A stretch of DNA of 64,000 nt, from NCBI GenBank assembly GCA_003605055.1, contig QZKP01000006.1:1-64000 (forward strand). The letters are read 5' to 3'. The notes below the pieces were generated by a model that had not been told where the DNA came from, made no database searches, and worked only from the letters and a program-made list of their open reading frames with translations. The translations under genes were made by a program, and so were the position numbers. Below, piece by piece: positions 35,708-44,735 of the stretch. This stretch comes from Desulfarculus sp. GTDB lineage: Bacteria; Desulfobacterota; Desulfarculia; Desulfarculales; Desulfarculaceae. Every line of letters begins with the position of its first letter. The first letter of the stretch is position 1.

Positions 35708-36334
35708 GTGTTCATCCGCCACCGCGAGGACAAGAAAAAGAAATCCCTGGTCCGGGAATACCTGGAGGCCCTTATCTGGGCCGTGGTGCTGGCCCTGGTC
35801 ATCCGCACCTGGGGCGTGCAGGCCTTCAAGATCCCCTCCGGCTCCATGAAGCCCACCCTGCTCATCGGCGACCACCTGCTGGTGAGCAAGTCCTCCTACG
35901 GCATCAAGCTGCCCTTCACTGACCAGGTGATCGTGCCCATCGGCGACCCCCAGCGGGGCGACATAGTCGTCTTCCGCTTCCCGGAGGACAAGGACAAGGA
36001 CTTCATCAAGCGCATCATCGGGCTGCCCGGGGAGACGGTGCAGGGCAAGGGGAAGTCCATATTCATCAACGGGCAGCGTCTGGATGAGCACTGGGGGCAG
36101 TACTTGGACGGAAAGCCGCACGCGGACTTCGGGCCGGTCAAGGTGCCCGCCGGCCAGTACTTCGCCATGGGCGACAACCGTGACGAGTCCTATGACTCCC
36201 GTTTCTGGTTCAATAACCGCGGCGGCTTCGTGCCCCGGCAGGACATCCTGGGCAAGGCCTTCATCATCTACTGGTCCTGGGTGGACAACAGATTTGCCGT
36301 GGACTGGAAGCGTATCGGCAGCCTGATCCGCTAG
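35708..36334 (+). CDS. lepB: Signal peptidase I
   Basis: The membrane-bound serine peptidase that removes signal peptides. One N-terminal membrane anchor (ALIWAVVLALVIRTWGV) precedes the catalytic Ser46 (PSGSMKPTL) and Lys101 (FIKRIIGLPGE). The later boxes NINGQRL-like (FINGQRL) and MGDNRDESYDSR are also present. GTG 35708 with CAGGGAGAA upstream replaces TTG 35678. It is 208 residues, a usual length. A good terminator follows. Confidence 0.93.
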   Translation: MFIRHREDKKKKSLVREYLEALIWAVVLALVIRTWGVQAFKIPSGSMKPTLLIGDHLLVSKSSYGIKLPFTDQVIVPIGDPQRGDIVVFRFPEDKDKDFIKRIIGLPGETVQGKGKSIFINGQRLDEHWGQYLDGKPHADFGPVKVPAGQYFAMGDNRDESYDSRFWFNNRGGFVPRQDILGKAFIIYWSWVDNRFAVDWKRIGSLIR

Positions 36335-36368
36335 GGCCGGTTCACTCCCCTTACATCCGTCTGAATGG

Positions 36369-36396
36369 CAGCCGCCCCCAGGGGCGGCTGTTTTAT
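36369..36396 (+). terminator. Rho-independent terminator of lepB
   Basis: CAGCCGCCCC (36369-36378) pairs with GGGGCGGCTG (36381-36390), followed by TTTTAT. Confidence 0.85.
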
Positions 36397-36427
36397 CTGG
36401 GATTCAGCAAGAGGCCAAGCCGCCGGA

Positions 36428-37624
36428 TCAACCCCGGCCCAGGCTGCGCGGGGGGCCTGCGTGCCGGCCCTGCACCGCCGCGGCCAGCATCTGCTCCGGG
36501 GGCAGGGGCGCCAGAGGCGCGAAGGCCAGGGGCCCGGCCGCGCCGGACCGGATGGCCCCGAAGCGCCCGGCCAGGCCCAGGGCCCGGGCCCCGCCCGCAG
36601 TGGCCATGGCCAGGATGGTCTCGGGGTCCAGGCCGGGCCGGGCCGCGGCCAGGGCGGCCATCTCCCGCCAGAGAGACAGGTCCGGGGCCGAGGCCAGGGA
36701 ATCGGTGCCCAGGGCCAGGTTCACGCCCGCGGCCAGCATCGCCTCCACCGGCGCCAGGTTGCCGGTGAGCCCCAGGTTGGAGCGCGGGCACAGGCACAGC
36801 GAGGTTCCCGCCGCGGCCAGGGTCCGTGCGTCCTCGGGGCGGAGTTGCACCCCGTGCACGGCCAGGGTGTGCTGGTCCAGCAGGCCCAGGGACTGCACCT
36901 GGCCCAGGGGCGTGGCCGCCCGCAGGTCCAACTGGCTGCGCTGCAGGCCCCGCGCGGCCAGGAAGGCCTCCAGCCGCCGGCCCTGCTCGCCCGCGCCGGC
37001 CATGAACTCCATCTCGGCCCGGGACTCGGCCAGGTGCAGGCAGAAGGGCAGGTCTCCGGCCTGGCGCTTGAGGGCCTGCAGCCGGCCGGCCGGCACCGAG
37101 TAGGGCGCGTGGGCGGCCACGGCCGCGCCGCTGAGCAGGGGCCCCTGCCACTCATAGCCGGGCGGGGGAGGGGGCGCCTTGCTGGGGCCCAGGGCCTCGA
37201 AGAAGGACACGGCCGAGACCCCGGCCTGAGCCAAGGCGGCCCGCGCCTGGCCGGTGTTGGTGATGTCGCCCACCAGGGCCGTGCCGTCCGCGGCCAGGGC
37301 CGCGGCCGCGGCGCGGGTGGCCGCGGCGCCGTTCACGCGCAGGGTGTCCGGCCGCAGGGCCACCAACTGCTCCAGCCAGGCCACGAAGTCCCCGGCCGGC
37401 GGCGCCAGGCTGGTCAGGCCCGACAGCTCCAGGTGGGTGTGGGCGTTGACCAGGCCCGGCAGGAGCAGGCCCTGGCCCAGCTCCACCCGCTCCGCGCCGG
37501 CCGGCGGCCGCTCCTGCACGCCCCGCACCCAGCCGCCGGCCATGAGCACCCAGGCGTTCTCACGCAGGTCGCCCGGGCCGCACCAGACCCAGCGGGCGGT
37601 GTATGCCACAGCCGCGGGGTTCAT
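36428..37624 (-). CDS. Amidohydrolase, probable aminodeoxyfutalosine deaminase
   Basis: A metal-dependent deaminase fold: LLPGLVNAHTHLELSG (HxH), AAHAPYSVP, CLHLAESRAEMEFM, HGVQLRPEDA, CPRSNLGLTGN and LGTDSLASAPDLSLW. Its place downstream of mqnE and mqnC on the same strand suggests the deaminase step of the futalosine menaquinone route (6-amino-6-deoxyfutalosine to futalosine), the role reported for MqnX. It has 398 residues. ATG 37624 has GAGGTG upstream; the longer track start reads through palindromic repeats. Confidence 0.75.
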   Translation of the reverse strand: MNPAAVAYTARWVWCGPGDLRENAWVLMAGGWVRGVQERPPAGAERVELGQGLLLPGLVNAHTHLELSGLTSLAPPAGDFVAWLEQLVALRPDTLRVNGAAATRAAAAALAADGTALVGDITNTGQARAALAQAGVSAVSFFEALGPSKAPPPPPGYEWQGPLLSGAAVAAHAPYSVPAGRLQALKRQAGDLPFCLHLAESRAEMEFMAGAGEQGRRLEAFLAARGLQRSQLDLRAATPLGQVQSLGLLDQHTLAVHGVQLRPEDARTLAAAGTSLCLCPRSNLGLTGNLAPVEAMLAAGVNLALGTDSLASAPDLSLWREMAALAAARPGLDPETILAMATAGGARALGLAGRFGAIRSGAAGPLAFAPLAPLPPEQMLAAAVQGRHAGPPRSLGRG

Positions 37625-37711
37625 GCCCGCCACCTCGCAGGTCGTTCCCGCGCTGCCCATGGGCAAAGAAAGAGAGGTTTGGAAAAGGGAACGCACTGGC
37701 GGCGAGGTGCA

Positions 37712-37753
37712 GCGGCGGGGTTTACCCCCGCCCGTCCTGGCCCTGCTCCGCAG
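37712..37753. repeat. REP-like palindromic unit, copy 1
   Basis: GGCGGGG (37714-37720) and CCCCGCC (37726-37732) form a hairpin with a five-base loop, followed by a CTGGCCCTGCTCCGC-like tail shared with copy 2 about 115 bases on. Confidence 0.55.
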
Positions 37754-37826
37754 GGTAGGCAGCGAACTGAAAAATCGGACCACCGCGCCGGGAGGGAGGC
37801 TCCACTTTTTCCAGACCAAGATGCGG

Positions 37827-37868
37827 GGGCGGGGTTTATCCCCGCCCACGTCGGCTCTGATCCGCGGC
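37827..37868. repeat. REP-like palindromic unit, copy 2
   Basis: GGGCGGGG (37827-37834), loop TTTAT, CCCCGCCC (37840-37847) and then CGGCTCTGATCCGC. It is a diverged copy of the unit at 37712-37753 in the same orientation. Confidence 0.55.
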
Positions 37869-37891
37869 CAGGCATGCGGCTATGCCCGGGC

Positions 37892-39019
37892 CTAGGCCTG
37901 CCCGGCCTGGCCCCGGGCCGCCGCCACCGGCCGGTAAAAGGTGTCGCGCTGCAGGGCCGCAAAGCCCATGTCCTGGGCCAGGCGCACCAGCTCCTCCCGG
38001 GGCAGGCGGAAGCAGACTCCGGCCGCGGCCACCACGTTCTCCTCGATCATGGTGGAGCCCAGGTCGTCGGCCCCGAAGTTTAGGGCCACCTGGGCGATCT
38101 TGGCGCCCTGGGTCACCCAACTGGCCTGCAGGTGCGCGAAGTTGTCCAGGAACAGCCGGCTGATGGCCAGCAGGCGCAGATAGTCCACGGCCGTGGCCGG
38201 CGGGGTGCCGGCCAGGGCGGTGTGGTCCGGCTGGAAGCTCCAGGGGATGAAGGCGGTGAAGCGACCCCGGCCCTGGGCCAGGCTCTCATCCTGCAAGGCG
38301 CGCAGCCGCGCCAGGTGCTCTATGCGCTCGGCCGGCGTCTCCACGCTGCCGAACATCATGGTGGCCGTGGTCATGAGGCCCTTGGCGTGGGCCAGGCGCA
38401 TCACCTCCAGCCACTCATCGGCCGTGCACTTGCCCGGCGCCACCAGCCACCGCACCCGCTCCACCAGTATCTCGGCTCCGCCGCCGGGTATGGAGCCCAG
38501 GCCGGCTTCCAGGAGCCGGTCCAAGGCCTCGCCCAGGCTCAGGCCGTCCAGGCGGGCCATGTGCACCACCTCGGGCGGGGACAGGCCGTGGATGTGGATG
38601 GGGAAGTTCTCTTTGATGAAGCGGAAGGTGTCGCAGATGGCCGTTATGCCTATCTCCGGGTGCAGGCCGCCCTGGATCAGGATGTGGGTGCCGCCCAGGT
38701 CCAGGGTCTCCTGTATCTTGCGGGTCAGCTCATCGCGCCCCAGCACGTAGCCCTGGGCGTGGCCCGGCGGCCGGAAAAAGGCGCAGAAGCGGCAGCCCGA
38801 GATGCAGACGTTGGTGAAATTGATGTTGCGGTCCACCGCGTAGGTGACTGTCGGCGCCGGGTTGTGGCGCAGGCGGGCCGCAAAGGCCAGGCGGCCCAGG
38901 GTCAGTAGCTCGGCCCGGGTCAGCAGGGCCTCGGCCTGGGCCGGGCTCAGGCGCCGGCCCTCCTCGGCCGCGGTCAGGGCGCCCTCCAGCGGGCCGCGTG
39001 GGGCCCGGGCCGGCTGCAT
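37892..39019 (-). CDS. mqnC: Cyclic dehypoxanthine futalosine synthase MqnC (radical SAM)
   Basis: A radical SAM enzyme that cyclises dehypoxanthine futalosine. The cluster motif C-x3-C-x2-C is CISGCRFC, inside YAVDRNINFTNVCISGCRF. The C-terminal region TMIEENVVAAAGVCFRLP and the block FIPWSFQPDHT are typical of MqnC. It has 375 residues. It overlaps the mqnE stop by one base (TAATG), which means tight coupling. Menaquinone made here is the substrate of the Qrc complex upstream. Confidence 0.88.
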   Translation of the reverse strand: MQPARAPRGPLEGALTAAEEGRRLSPAQAEALLTRAELLTLGRLAFAARLRHNPAPTVTYAVDRNINFTNVCISGCRFCAFFRPPGHAQGYVLGRDELTRKIQETLDLGGTHILIQGGLHPEIGITAICDTFRFIKENFPIHIHGLSPPEVVHMARLDGLSLGEALDRLLEAGLGSIPGGGAEILVERVRWLVAPGKCTADEWLEVMRLAHAKGLMTTATMMFGSVETPAERIEHLARLRALQDESLAQGRGRFTAFIPWSFQPDHTALAGTPPATAVDYLRLLAISRLFLDNFAHLQASWVTQGAKIAQVALNFGADDLGSTMIEENVVAAAGVCFRLPREELVRLAQDMGFAALQRDTFYRPVAAARGQAGQA

Positions 39020-40191
39020 TATTCCCGTTCCAGGGAGTTGTAAAAGGCGTCGCGCCGGACCGGCGTGAAACCGGCCGCGCTGATCATGCCCCGCAGCTCG
39101 GCCTCGGTCTGGCCCTTGGCCGTGGTGGCCCCGGCCTCGTGGGTGATGCGCTCCTCGATGATGGTGCCGTCCAGGTCGTCGGCCCCGAAGTTCAGGGCCA
39201 CCTGGGCCAGCTTGGGCCCCAGCATCACCCAGTAGGCCTTGATGTGGCTGAAGTTGTCCAGGAGCAGGCGAGCGGTGGCGATGACCCGCAGGTCGTCCAG
39301 GCCGGTGGTGTGGCCCGCGCCCCCCAGCTTGGTGTTGTGCGGGTGGTAGGCCAGGGGGATGAAGGCCGAGAAGCCGTGGGATTGGTCCTGCTGGTCGCGC
39401 AGGGCCAGGAGATGCTCCACCCGCTCGGCCGGGGTCTCGATGTGGCCGTAGAGCATGGTGGCGTTGGTGGGGATGCCCCGCTCATGGGCCAGGCCGGAGA
39501 TGGCCAGCCAACGGCTGCCGCTGGTTTTCTCCGGGCAGAGGCGGGCGCGCACCCGGGGGGAGAACACCTCGGCCCCGCCGCCGGGCATGGCCCCCAGGCC
39601 CGCCGCCTGGAGCTGGTCCAGCACCTGGGCCGGGCTCAGGCCGGCCTTGGCGGCCAGGTGGTCTATCTCCACCGGCGTGAAGGCCTTGAGCGCCGCCTGG
39701 GGCCGGGCCCGGCCCAGGACGGTCAAGAGCTCCAGGTAGTAGCTCAGCGGCGCGTCGGGGTGGCAGGAGCCCACGATGTGCAGCTCGGCGATGGGCAGGG
39801 CCGGCTCCTGGGCGGCCAGCTCCGCGGCCTGCCCCGGACTGAGCAGGTAGGCCCTGGCGTCGTCCTCCTGCCGCCAGAAGGCGCAGAAGGCGCACTGGTT
39901 GCTGCATACGTTGGAGTAGTTGACGTGGCGGTTGACCACGTAATAGGCCCGGCGCCCGTTTTTGGCCAGGCGGGCGGCGTGGGCCAGGGCACCCAGGCCC
40001 AGCAGGTCGCGGCTGTTCATCAAGGCCAGGCCGTCGGCCAGGTCCAGGCGCTGGCCCGCGGCCAGCTTGGCCGCCACGGGCCTGAGGGCCGGGTCGCTGA
40101 TCAGGCGCGGGTCCAGCTCCAGGGGCGGCAGGGCCGCGGGCCGGGCAAAGCCCGGGCAATCTAGCCTGGCCTGAGGGGCCACGGGAGGCAT
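39019..40191 (-). CDS. mqnE: Aminofutalosine synthase MqnE (radical SAM)
   Basis: A radical SAM enzyme that joins the chorismate-derived enolpyruvyl-benzoate with SAM. The cluster motif is CSNQCAFC in VNRHVNYSNVCSNQCAFCAF; ELHIVGSCHPDAPLSYY, GGGAEVFSPRVR and IIEERITHEAGATT are other MqnE blocks. ATG 40191 has AGGAGAA 8 bases upstream and is preferred over GTG 40230. It is the first gene of the mqnE-mqnC-deaminase run. Confidence 0.88.
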   Translation of the reverse strand: MPPVAPQARLDCPGFARPAALPPLELDPRLISDPALRPVAAKLAAGQRLDLADGLALMNSRDLLGLGALAHAARLAKNGRRAYYVVNRHVNYSNVCSNQCAFCAFWRQEDDARAYLLSPGQAAELAAQEPALPIAELHIVGSCHPDAPLSYYLELLTVLGRARPQAALKAFTPVEIDHLAAKAGLSPAQVLDQLQAAGLGAMPGGGAEVFSPRVRARLCPEKTSGSRWLAISGLAHERGIPTNATMLYGHIETPAERVEHLLALRDQQDQSHGFSAFIPLAYHPHNTKLGGAGHTTGLDDLRVIATARLLLDNFSHIKAYWVMLGPKLAQVALNFGADDLDGTIIEERITHEAGATTAKGQTEAELRGMISAAGFTPVRRDAFYNSLERE

Positions 40192-40248
40192 GATCGGGTT
40201 CTCCTGAGGGGTTAACGGTGCAGTGACCACCTGGTCATGCGGCTAACC

Positions 40249-40277
40249 AAAAAAATGCACCCGGCTGGGCGCAGCCG
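40249..40277 (-). terminator. Terminator downstream of the DUF2652 gene
   Basis: On the minus strand CGGCTG and CAGCCG form a stem with loop CGCC, followed after six bases by seven T. Confidence 0.7.
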
Positions 40278-40327
40278 TCTTAATAATATGCCCACCGGCT
40301 TGGACTGGCAAGGGGTTTGCCGGCCGT

Positions 40328-41095
40328 TCAGCCTTGGGGGGAGGAGGGCAGGTGGCGGAAGGGGCGGGGCTTTTTCAGTCCCAGGCTCAGGGCCAGGGTG
40401 GCGGCCATCTTGGCCATCCCGTCCTTGAGCTTGGCCCAGCCCGAGGCCGGCGGGTGCTGGTGCACCAGGTGCTCCAGGTGGCCGCGGCCCAGGGGCTCGA
40501 TCCAGGCCCGGCAAGGCACCTGGCCGATCTCCGGGTAGTTCTCCACGGTGGGGATCGTCTGGATGTCCGCGGGCAGGGCCAGGTCCTGCCAGGCCGGATC
40601 GCTGAACAGGATGTACTCATCGGCCTGCACAGAGTTCTTGAGCAGGCGGTGCACCACGATCACGTCCGGGCCGTGCGCGGACTTGAAGCCGGCCACTTGG
40701 CCCAAAACCACCTGGCCGCTATGTACGATGATCTTGAGCTTGAGCGCGGCCATGTGCTCGCAGGCCTCACAGTGGCAGGTGTTGGCGGCGATGAGTTCGG
40801 CCAGCTTGGCGCTGAAGGCTTCCAGGAAGGCCAGCAGCTTGGCGCCGATCTCTTGGCGGATGCGGTCCCAACTCAGGCTCCGGCTTTGTTTGGGGGTGCA
40901 GAGGAACACCGCGTCGCCCTCCACCTCCATCACCTGCATGGGGATCTCCACCTGGGCGATCACCGCCTCCAACAGTTGGGTGATGATGTACTGGCTGTGC
41001 AGCAGGGTCATCTTGCGGGCCGCCACCAGACGGGTGAAGCCGCTGATGTCGGCGATGATGAGCACCACCGGGGTTTCGGGCGGGTTCTGAGCCAA
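40328..41095 (-). CDS. DUF2652 / adenylate-guanylate-cyclase-like protein
   Basis: The fold of class III cyclases is seen in VLIIADISGFTRLVAAR, VMEVEGDAVFLC and KIIVHSGQVVLGQVAG. A HCEACEH motif lies in the middle. It is 255 residues and has no membrane segment. DUF2652 proteins are related to cyclases, but catalytic activity is not established; the Asp pair (ADISG, EGDAV) is present. It stands alone on the minus strand and its terminator precedes the mqn promoter region. Confidence 0.8.
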   Translation of the reverse strand: MAQNPPETPVVLIIADISGFTRLVAARKMTLLHSQYIITQLLEAVIAQVEIPMQVMEVEGDAVFLCTPKQSRSLSWDRIRQEIGAKLLAFLEAFSAKLAELIAANTCHCEACEHMAALKLKIIVHSGQVVLGQVAGFKSAHGPDVIVVHRLLKNSVQADEYILFSDPAWQDLALPADIQTIPTVENYPEIGQVPCRAWIEPLGRGHLEHLVHQHPPASGWAKLKDGMAKMAATLALSLGLKKPRPFRHLPSSPQG

Positions 41096-41205
41096 GACCG
41101 GCCTCCCTTCGGGCCAGGGCCGCGGGGCCCCGTGCGCCCTTTGCTACTATTCTAGCAGGCCGGGCCGCCCCCGGAGCACCTGCCGAGGCACGTGCTAAGC
41201 TGGGC

Positions 41206-42225
41206 GTGTTGCCGGCCGCGGCCATGGCCGGTATATCTAAGGGCACGCTAGCGGAAGGGTTGCGCATATTGGCCCCCGAGGACATCCAGAGCTATTCCCA
41301 CAGTCACGACTTTCTGGGCCCGGCCCAGGCCCGCCACGAGCGCCGCACGCGCCTGGTGGTGGCCCTGACCGCCGTGATGATGGTGGTGGAGGTGACCGCC
41401 GGCTTCATCTTCGGCTCCATGGCCCTGCTGGCCGACGGCTGGCACATGGCCAGCCACGCCGCGGCCCTGTCTCTCTCCGCCCTGGGCTATTACCTGGCCC
41501 GCCGCCATGCGGGCGATCCGCGCTTCTGCTTCGGCACCGGCAAGGTGGGCGACCTGGCCGGCTTTGTCAGCGCCCTGCTTTTGGCCTTCATCGCCGCCCT
41601 GATGGCCTACGAGTCCCTGCTGCGAATCTTCGCGCCGGTGGCCATCGCCTTTAACCAGGCCATTCTGGTGGCCGTGGTGGGCCTGGTGGTGAACTTGGTC
41701 AGCGCCCTGATGCTCAGGTACCAGCCCCACGGCCGCGAACATGGGCCGCATGGGCACGAGCACGGGGAGGATCACCACAACGCAGACCACAACCTGAAGT
41801 CGGCCTATCTGCACGTGTTGGCCGATGCCCTGACCTCGGTGCTGGCCATCGTAGCCCTGAGCACGGGCAAGTACCTGGGCTGGGTCTGGATGGACCCGGC
41901 GATGGGCATCGTGGGCTCGCTGGTGATCGCGCGCTGGTCCTGGGGCCTCTTGCGGGACACCGGCCTGACACTCTTGGACGTGAACCCCTACCCTGAGCTG
42001 GCCGAGCGCATCCAGCGCCTGGTGGAGGCGGACCACGGCGGCCAGGTGGCGGACTTGCATCTGTGGCGGCTGGGGCCGGGACATCTGGGGGCCATCGTCT
42101 CCATCGTCACCGCCGACCCCCAGCCGGCCGAGCACTACAAGGCCCGGCTGGCCGGGCTCAGCGAGATATCCCACCTCACCGTGGAGGTGCACCCCCTGGG
42201 CCCGGCCGCGCACCAGCCGGCCTGA
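41206..42225 (+). CDS. dmeF: Cation-diffusion-facilitator transporter DmeF (Co/Ni efflux)
   Basis: A CDF transporter: six membrane helices with MMVVEVTAGFIFGSMALLADGWHMASHAAAL (TM1-2), FGTGKVGDLAGFVSALLLAF and HNLKSAYLHVLADALTSVLAI. The last two carry the paired metal ligands HxxxD. A His-rich loop (HGREHGPHGHEHGEDHHNAD) lies between TM4 and TM5 and the C-terminal domain is cytoplasmic. The pattern is that of DmeF, which exports Co2+/Ni2+. The start is uncertain (GTG 41206 or ATG 41224); neither has a good Shine-Dalgarno. Confidence 0.92.
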   Translation: MLPAAAMAGISKGTLAEGLRILAPEDIQSYSHSHDFLGPAQARHERRTRLVVALTAVMMVVEVTAGFIFGSMALLADGWHMASHAAALSLSALGYYLARRHAGDPRFCFGTGKVGDLAGFVSALLLAFIAALMAYESLLRIFAPVAIAFNQAILVAVVGLVVNLVSALMLRYQPHGREHGPHGHEHGEDHHNADHNLKSAYLHVLADALTSVLAIVALSTGKYLGWVWMDPAMGIVGSLVIARWSWGLLRDTGLTLLDVNPYPELAERIQRLVEADHGGQVADLHLWRLGPGHLGAIVSIVTADPQPAEHYKARLAGLSEISHLTVEVHPLGPAAHQPA

Positions 42226-42251
42226 CCCCCCGCGGGCGCGGACGCAACAAA

Positions 42252-42280
42252 GGCCCCCGTCTGGCGGCGGGGGCCTGTTT
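42252..42280 (+). terminator. Terminator between dmeF and aconitase (likely bidirectional)
   Basis: GGCCCCCG (42252-42259) pairs with CGGGGGCC (42268-42275), followed by TGTTT on the plus strand and TTTGTTG on the minus strand. Confidence 0.75.
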
Positions 42281-42308
42281 GCGTCTGTGGCCGGGGCCTT
42301 GGTTCGGC

Positions 42309-44225
42309 CTACAGGTGCTCCCGGATGTAGTTGAGCATCCCGCCGGCGGCCAGTATCTCCCGCTCCCGCGGGCTGGCCAGGAGCCGCAGCCCCAGCGGCC
42401 GGCCCTCCAGCTTGGCGGCCAGGTCCTCCCGCCCAGCCAGGATGGCCTCCCGCAGGCCGGGCAGCTCGATGATCTGGCCCTCGTCCAGGCGGCCGTAGTC
42501 GGCCGGGTCGGCCAGCACCAGGGGCACCACCCCGAAGTTGATCAGGTTGGCCCGGTGGATGCGGGCGAAGGATTTAGCGATCTTGACCTGCACCCCCAGG
42601 TAGCGCGGGGCCAGAGCCGCGTGCTCGCGTGAGGAGCCCTGGCCGTAGTTCTCGCCACCCACCACCGCCGCCGGCGCCGCGGCCTGGGTCTTGGCCGCGA
42701 ACTGCGGGTCCACGCCGGCGAAGACGAAGCGGCTGATGGCCGGGATGTTGGAGCGCAGGGGCAATATCTGGCTGCCGGCGGGCATGATGTGGTCGGTGGT
42801 GATGTTGTCGCCCACCTTGAGGGTCACGGTGCAGGCCAGGTCCGCGGGCAGGGCGTCTAGCCTGGGGAAGGGCGCGATGTTGGGCCCGCGCAGGATCTCC
42901 AGGCCGGCGCCCTGGGCCGGCGGCGGCACCAGGGAGTCCAGGCGCAGGGCCGGCTCCGGCGGCACGGCCGGGTAGGGGCCCAAGGCGCGGGGGTCGGCGA
43001 TGTGTCCGGCCAGGGCCGTGGCCGCGGCCACCTGAGCCCCGCTCAGGTACACCTGATCGTCCGTAGTGCCCGAGCGGCCCGGGAAGTTGCGCGGGAAGGT
43101 GCGCAGGCTGGCCGTGCCCGTGGCCGGGGCCTGGCTCATGCCGATGCAGCCCAGGCAGCCGGCCTGGTGCAGCCTAACCCCGGCGGCCAGGAGGTCGGCC
43201 AGGGCGCCGTTGGAGGCGATCTGGGCCAGGGCCTGGCGCGAGCCGGGGTTGATGGACAGCTCCACCCCCGGGGCCAGGTGGCGGCCCTTCAGGGCCAGGG
43301 CCAGGATCATCAGGTCGCGGTAGGAGCCGCCGCCGCAGGAGCCCAGGATCACCTGCTCCACGGCCACCCCAGAAAGCTCGGCCGCCGGCCGCACCGCGTC
43401 CGGGCTGGAAGGGCAGGCCACCAGGGGCTCCAGGGCGCTGAGGTCCACCTCCTCCACCCGGTCATAGGTGCAGCCCGCTTCCGCGGCCAGGGGCCGGTAG
43501 TCGGAGCCGCGGCCCTGGGCCTCCAGGAAGGCCCGGGCCTGCTGGTCGCTGGGGAAGATGCTGGCCGTGGCCCCCAGCTCGGCGCCCATGTTGGTGATGG
43601 CCGAACGCTGGTACACGTCCAGGCCGGCCACGCCCGGGCCGAAGTACTCCAGGATGCAGCCCACCCCGCCCTTGACCGTCAGGCGCCGGAGCATCTCCAA
43701 AATCACATCCTTGGCCCCCACCCAGGGCGGCAGGGCGCCGACCAGGCGCACCCCCAGCACCTGCGGGCAGGCCAGATAAAAGGGCTGGCCGGCCATGGCC
43801 GCGGCCACATCCAGGCCGCCGGCGCCCATGGCCAGCATGCCCAGGCCGCCGCCGTGGGGGGTGTGGGAGTCCGAGCCCAGCAGGGTGGCCCCGGGCCGGC
43901 CGAAGCGCAGCATGTGCAGTTGGTGGCAGATGCCGTTGCCCGGCGGGGAGAACCACAGGCCGTAGCGGGCGGCGAAGGAGCGCAGGAAGCGGTGGTCGTC
44001 GGCGTTCTTGAAGTCGTTCTGCAGGATGTTGTGGTCCACGTAGGACACGCTGACCTGGGTGCGCACCCGGTCCAGGTCCAGGGCCTCAAACTCCAGGGCG
44101 GCCAGGGTGCCGGTGGCGTCCTGGGTGAGGGTCTGGTCGATGGCCAAGCCTATTTCCTGGCTCGGCTGGCAGCGGCCCTCCCGCAGGTGTGCGTCCATGA
44201 TCTGCTGCGCCAGTGACTTGGCCAT
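42309..44225 (-). CDS. Aconitate hydratase (mitochondrial-type subfamily)
   Basis: It converts citrate to isocitrate through aconitate using a 4Fe-4S cluster. Blocks seen: YVDHNILQNDFKNADDH, LLGSDSHTPHGGGLGMLA, GSCGGGSYRDL, then the paired cluster cysteines GCLGCIGMSQ. The C-terminal swivel domain has NITTDHIMPAGS, GENYGQGSSREHAAL and SFARIHRANLINFG. The 638-residue length matches the shorter aconitase group. ATG 44225 has GGAAAG upstream. Confidence 0.93.
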   Translation of the reverse strand: MAKSLAQQIMDAHLREGRCQPSQEIGLAIDQTLTQDATGTLAALEFEALDLDRVRTQVSVSYVDHNILQNDFKNADDHRFLRSFAARYGLWFSPPGNGICHQLHMLRFGRPGATLLGSDSHTPHGGGLGMLAMGAGGLDVAAAMAGQPFYLACPQVLGVRLVGALPPWVGAKDVILEMLRRLTVKGGVGCILEYFGPGVAGLDVYQRSAITNMGAELGATASIFPSDQQARAFLEAQGRGSDYRPLAAEAGCTYDRVEEVDLSALEPLVACPSSPDAVRPAAELSGVAVEQVILGSCGGGSYRDLMILALALKGRHLAPGVELSINPGSRQALAQIASNGALADLLAAGVRLHQAGCLGCIGMSQAPATGTASLRTFPRNFPGRSGTTDDQVYLSGAQVAAATALAGHIADPRALGPYPAVPPEPALRLDSLVPPPAQGAGLEILRGPNIAPFPRLDALPADLACTVTLKVGDNITTDHIMPAGSQILPLRSNIPAISRFVFAGVDPQFAAKTQAAAPAAVVGGENYGQGSSREHAALAPRYLGVQVKIAKSFARIHRANLINFGVVPLVLADPADYGRLDEGQIIELPGLREAILAGREDLAAKLEGRPLGLRLLASPREREILAAGGMLNYIREHL

Positions 44226-44311
44226 AGAATACTTTCCGTCCCCCAGCGAGGAATTAATAAGCCCCGCCATTTTAGATGCTGACCGCCTACTGTGCAAGCC
44301 CGGGCGGAGGC

Positions 44312-44345
44312 AAAAAAAAGGGCCCGCGCCTTGCAGCGCGGGCCC
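44312..44345 (-). terminator. Rho-independent terminator of the 44.4 kb Cys-protein gene
   Basis: On the minus strand GGCCCGCGC and GCGCGGGCC form a perfect stem, followed by CTTTTTTTT. Confidence 0.92.
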
Positions 44346-44391
44346 CGGGGGCCGGAGGGGGTATTCCGGCCGGTGCAGTGGAGGAGAGAGC

Positions 44392-44685
44392 TTAGGCTGC
44401 CTTGATCTTGGCCTCCCGGGCCAGAGAGGCGCCCAGTTCGCACTTGCGGCAGGGCACCAAGTTCATCTTGAATACAAAGATGTGAAACGGCTCGGCGCCG
44501 ATGTTGGCCCAGCGGGGCTCGTTGGCGGTGGCGTGCCTCTTGGCGCAGGCGTCGCGGGTTATGCGCAGGTTGCCCGGCTGGTGGGGGCAGTCAATTAGGA
44601 AATCAGGATGGTCGGCCAGCCACTGGTCCACGTCTATGTTGGGAAGGAAGCGACCACTCTTCAGGGACCTTCTACCACGCCTCAT
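44392..44685 (-). CDS. Small Cys-containing protein (97 aa) under sigma-54 control
   Basis: The protein has a basic N-terminus (MRRGRRSLKSGRF) then DCPHQPGNLRITRDACAKRH and, near the end, NLVPCRKCELG. Four Cys (CP, AC, CRKC) suggest a metal site. I do not recognise a named family. ATG 44685 has AGGGGGT upstream; the longer track ORF starts in the promoter. A near-perfect sigma-54 promoter is 51 bases upstream and two dyads lie farther upstream, so it is probably induced by an NtrC-type regulator. A good terminator follows. Confidence 0.8.
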   Translation of the reverse strand: MRRGRRSLKSGRFLPNIDVDQWLADHPDFLIDCPHQPGNLRITRDACAKRHATANEPRWANIGAEPFHIFVFKMNLVPCRKCELGASLAREAKIKAA

Positions 44686-44735
44686 CTTGCACCCCCTGGC
44701 TAATATCAGCTTTGGGTCGTTTAGCGTTATGACTA

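Noticed and set aside
36365-38083. 572-codon plus-strand ORF over the amidohydrolase
   Set aside because: Shadow of the minus-strand amidohydrolase, whose motifs are complete.
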